Part shown: positions 4,859 through 5,517 of the stretch, piece after piece
How positions within the stretch are numbered: the first letter of the stretch is position 1
How the letters are laid out: each line of letters begins with the position of its first letter
Assembly (NCBI GenBank): GCA_035502655.1
Contig: DATJUF010000082.1
Span: 1-5,517 of the forward strand
Source of the DNA: DATJUF01 sp035502655
GTDB lineage: Bacteria > Desulfobacterota > Binatia > Binatales > Binataceae
DNA: 5,517 bases
Reading direction: 5' to 3'
Made by a program: the position numbers and the translations under genes
The notes under the pieces: model-generated
Database searches by the model: none
Seen by the model: only the letters and a program-made list of their open reading frames with translations
What the model was told of the DNA's origin: nothing

Positions 4859-5517
4859 ATGAAATTCGGCCTCCACTATCAATTGCCTTGTTACGGTGGC
4901 CAATCGCCAGTGCAGCGCTATCGGGATACGCTGGAGCAATCAGTGCATGCCGAGGCGCTCGGATTCGAATCGGTATGGCCGGTAGAGCAGCACTTCAACG
5001 CGGACCTTTCGATTACCCCCGCGCCGCTGCTGCTACTCGCGGCATTGGCGGAGAGAACACGCACGCTCCGGCTCGGCATCGCGATCGTGCTGCTGCCGCT
5101 TTCACATCCGCTGCGAGTCGCGGAGGAGATCGCGACTTTGGATGTAATCAGCAACGGCCGAGTGGAATTTGGCATTGGGCGCGGCGCGATTCCGACACAC
5201 TTTGCCGGCTTTGGAGTTCCGCAAGCTGAGAGTCGCGAGCGTTTCGTGGAAGCGCTCGAAGTGATCATTAAAGCGTGGACCAACGAACGTGTTTCACACA
5301 CCGGACGATTCTTCAAAGTGGACAACCTCTCGGTTGTACCAAAGCCGGTGCAGCAACCTCATCCGCCAATCCGTGCCGCCGCTAATAGCGTCGAAACCTT
5401 TGAACACATGGGCCGCATGGGCCTGCCGATTTTTGTTGCGACGCCAATCAATCCCTTTGCGAAGCTTAGGGAAACGCTGCCAATCTATCGGCAGGCCCGT
5501 AAGAGCGCTGGACATCC
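4859..5517 (+). CDS. LLM-class flavin-dependent oxidoreductase (partial, 3' end outside window)
   Basis: The first 219 codons of a bacterial-luciferase-like monooxygenase (PF00296 pattern); members run about 320-370 residues, so roughly 100-150 residues are missing at the window edge. The start MKFGLHYQLP is typical of the first barrel strand. VWPVEQHFNADL (39-50) is the conserved E-x-H-F motif, with H45 in the place of the active-site histidine of luciferase. TLRLGIAIVLLPLSHPLRVAEEIATLD (69-95, landmarks L-G-I and H83-P) and ISNGRVEFGIGRG (97-109) are the hallmark strand-helix blocks. ESRERFVEALEVI (124-136) and VVPKPVQQPHPPI (159-171) follow as expected. The protein uses reduced flavin (FMNH2) or, in many soil-bacterial relatives, coenzyme F420, to oxidise its substrate; the cofactor cannot be told from this part. 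It is cytoplasmic and lacks a signal peptide. It lies 16 bases after gene 3 with a strong ribosome-binding site, indicating co-transcription. Confidence 0.88.
   Translation, partial: MKFGLHYQLPCYGGQSPVQRYRDTLEQSVHAEALGFESVWPVEQHFNADLSITPAPLLLLAALAERTRTLRLGIAIVLLPLSHPLRVAEEIATLDVISNGRVEFGIGRGAIPTHFAGFGVPQAESRERFVEALEVIIKAWTNERVSHTGRFFKVDNLSVVPKPVQQPHPPIRAAANSVETFEHMGRMGLPIFVATPINPFAKLRETLPIYRQARKSAGH

Noticed and set aside
4888..5325. Open frames on both strands (+ 4888-5229, - 4918-5325) and a minus frame at 5294-5515
   Set aside because: All overlap the luciferase-like gene starting at 4859, which has continuous family similarity to the window end.

Overview
The window (5,517 bases, moderately GC-rich) is bacterial chromosomal sequence. 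Its coding part runs left to right on the + strand and holds four metabolic genes: a D-aminoacylase-like amidohydrolase (851-2533), an Amidohydro_2-type metal-dependent hydrolase/decarboxylase (2616-3764), a small lactonase-like Amidohydro_2 protein (4021-4842) and the first 219 codons of a luciferase-like flavin-dependent oxidoreductase (4859 onward, cut by the window edge). Several amidohydrolases beside a luciferase-like oxidoreductase is a pattern common in soil bacteria with large catabolic repertoires, such as Actinobacteria, alphaproteobacteria and uncultured Desulfobacterota/Binatota-type lineages. No marker in the window fixes the taxon, so this assignment is inference.

Layout. Positions 1-850 hold no convincing intact gene. 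On the minus strand, 619 down to 334 is a frameshifted remnant of an IS3-family orfA, reconstructed by eye across three reading frames. The stretch between it and the first gene carries a 12-bp near-perfect direct repeat with 21-bp periodicity and weak promoter-like hexamers. Gene 1 has a good ribosome-binding site. Gene 2 follows after 82 bases with its own AGGAG. A 256-base gap after gene 2 contains four short inverted repeats: a REP-like hairpin with a TTCG loop, an 18-bp operator-like palindrome next to a TATATATT stretch, a small hairpin, and a 9-bp stem followed by a T-rich run. This gap probably separates two transcription units. Genes 3 and 4 are 16 bases apart and look co-transcribed.

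How the genes may work together (inference). A flavin-dependent oxygenase, a lactonase-like protein, an Amidohydro_2 hydrolase/decarboxylase and a D-aminoacylase-like amidohydrolase could act in sequence on a cyclic or aromatic substrate: oxygenation, ring or lactone opening, then C-C or C-N cleavage. The substrate cannot be read from the sequence.

The most interesting points are the following. The aminoacylase-like protein lacks the two histidines expected for the tight zinc site while keeping the HxH and Cys ligands. The lactonase-like protein has Asn in place of the usual beta-8 Asp. The 3765-4020 gap is unusually structured. No clearly novel system is demonstrated.
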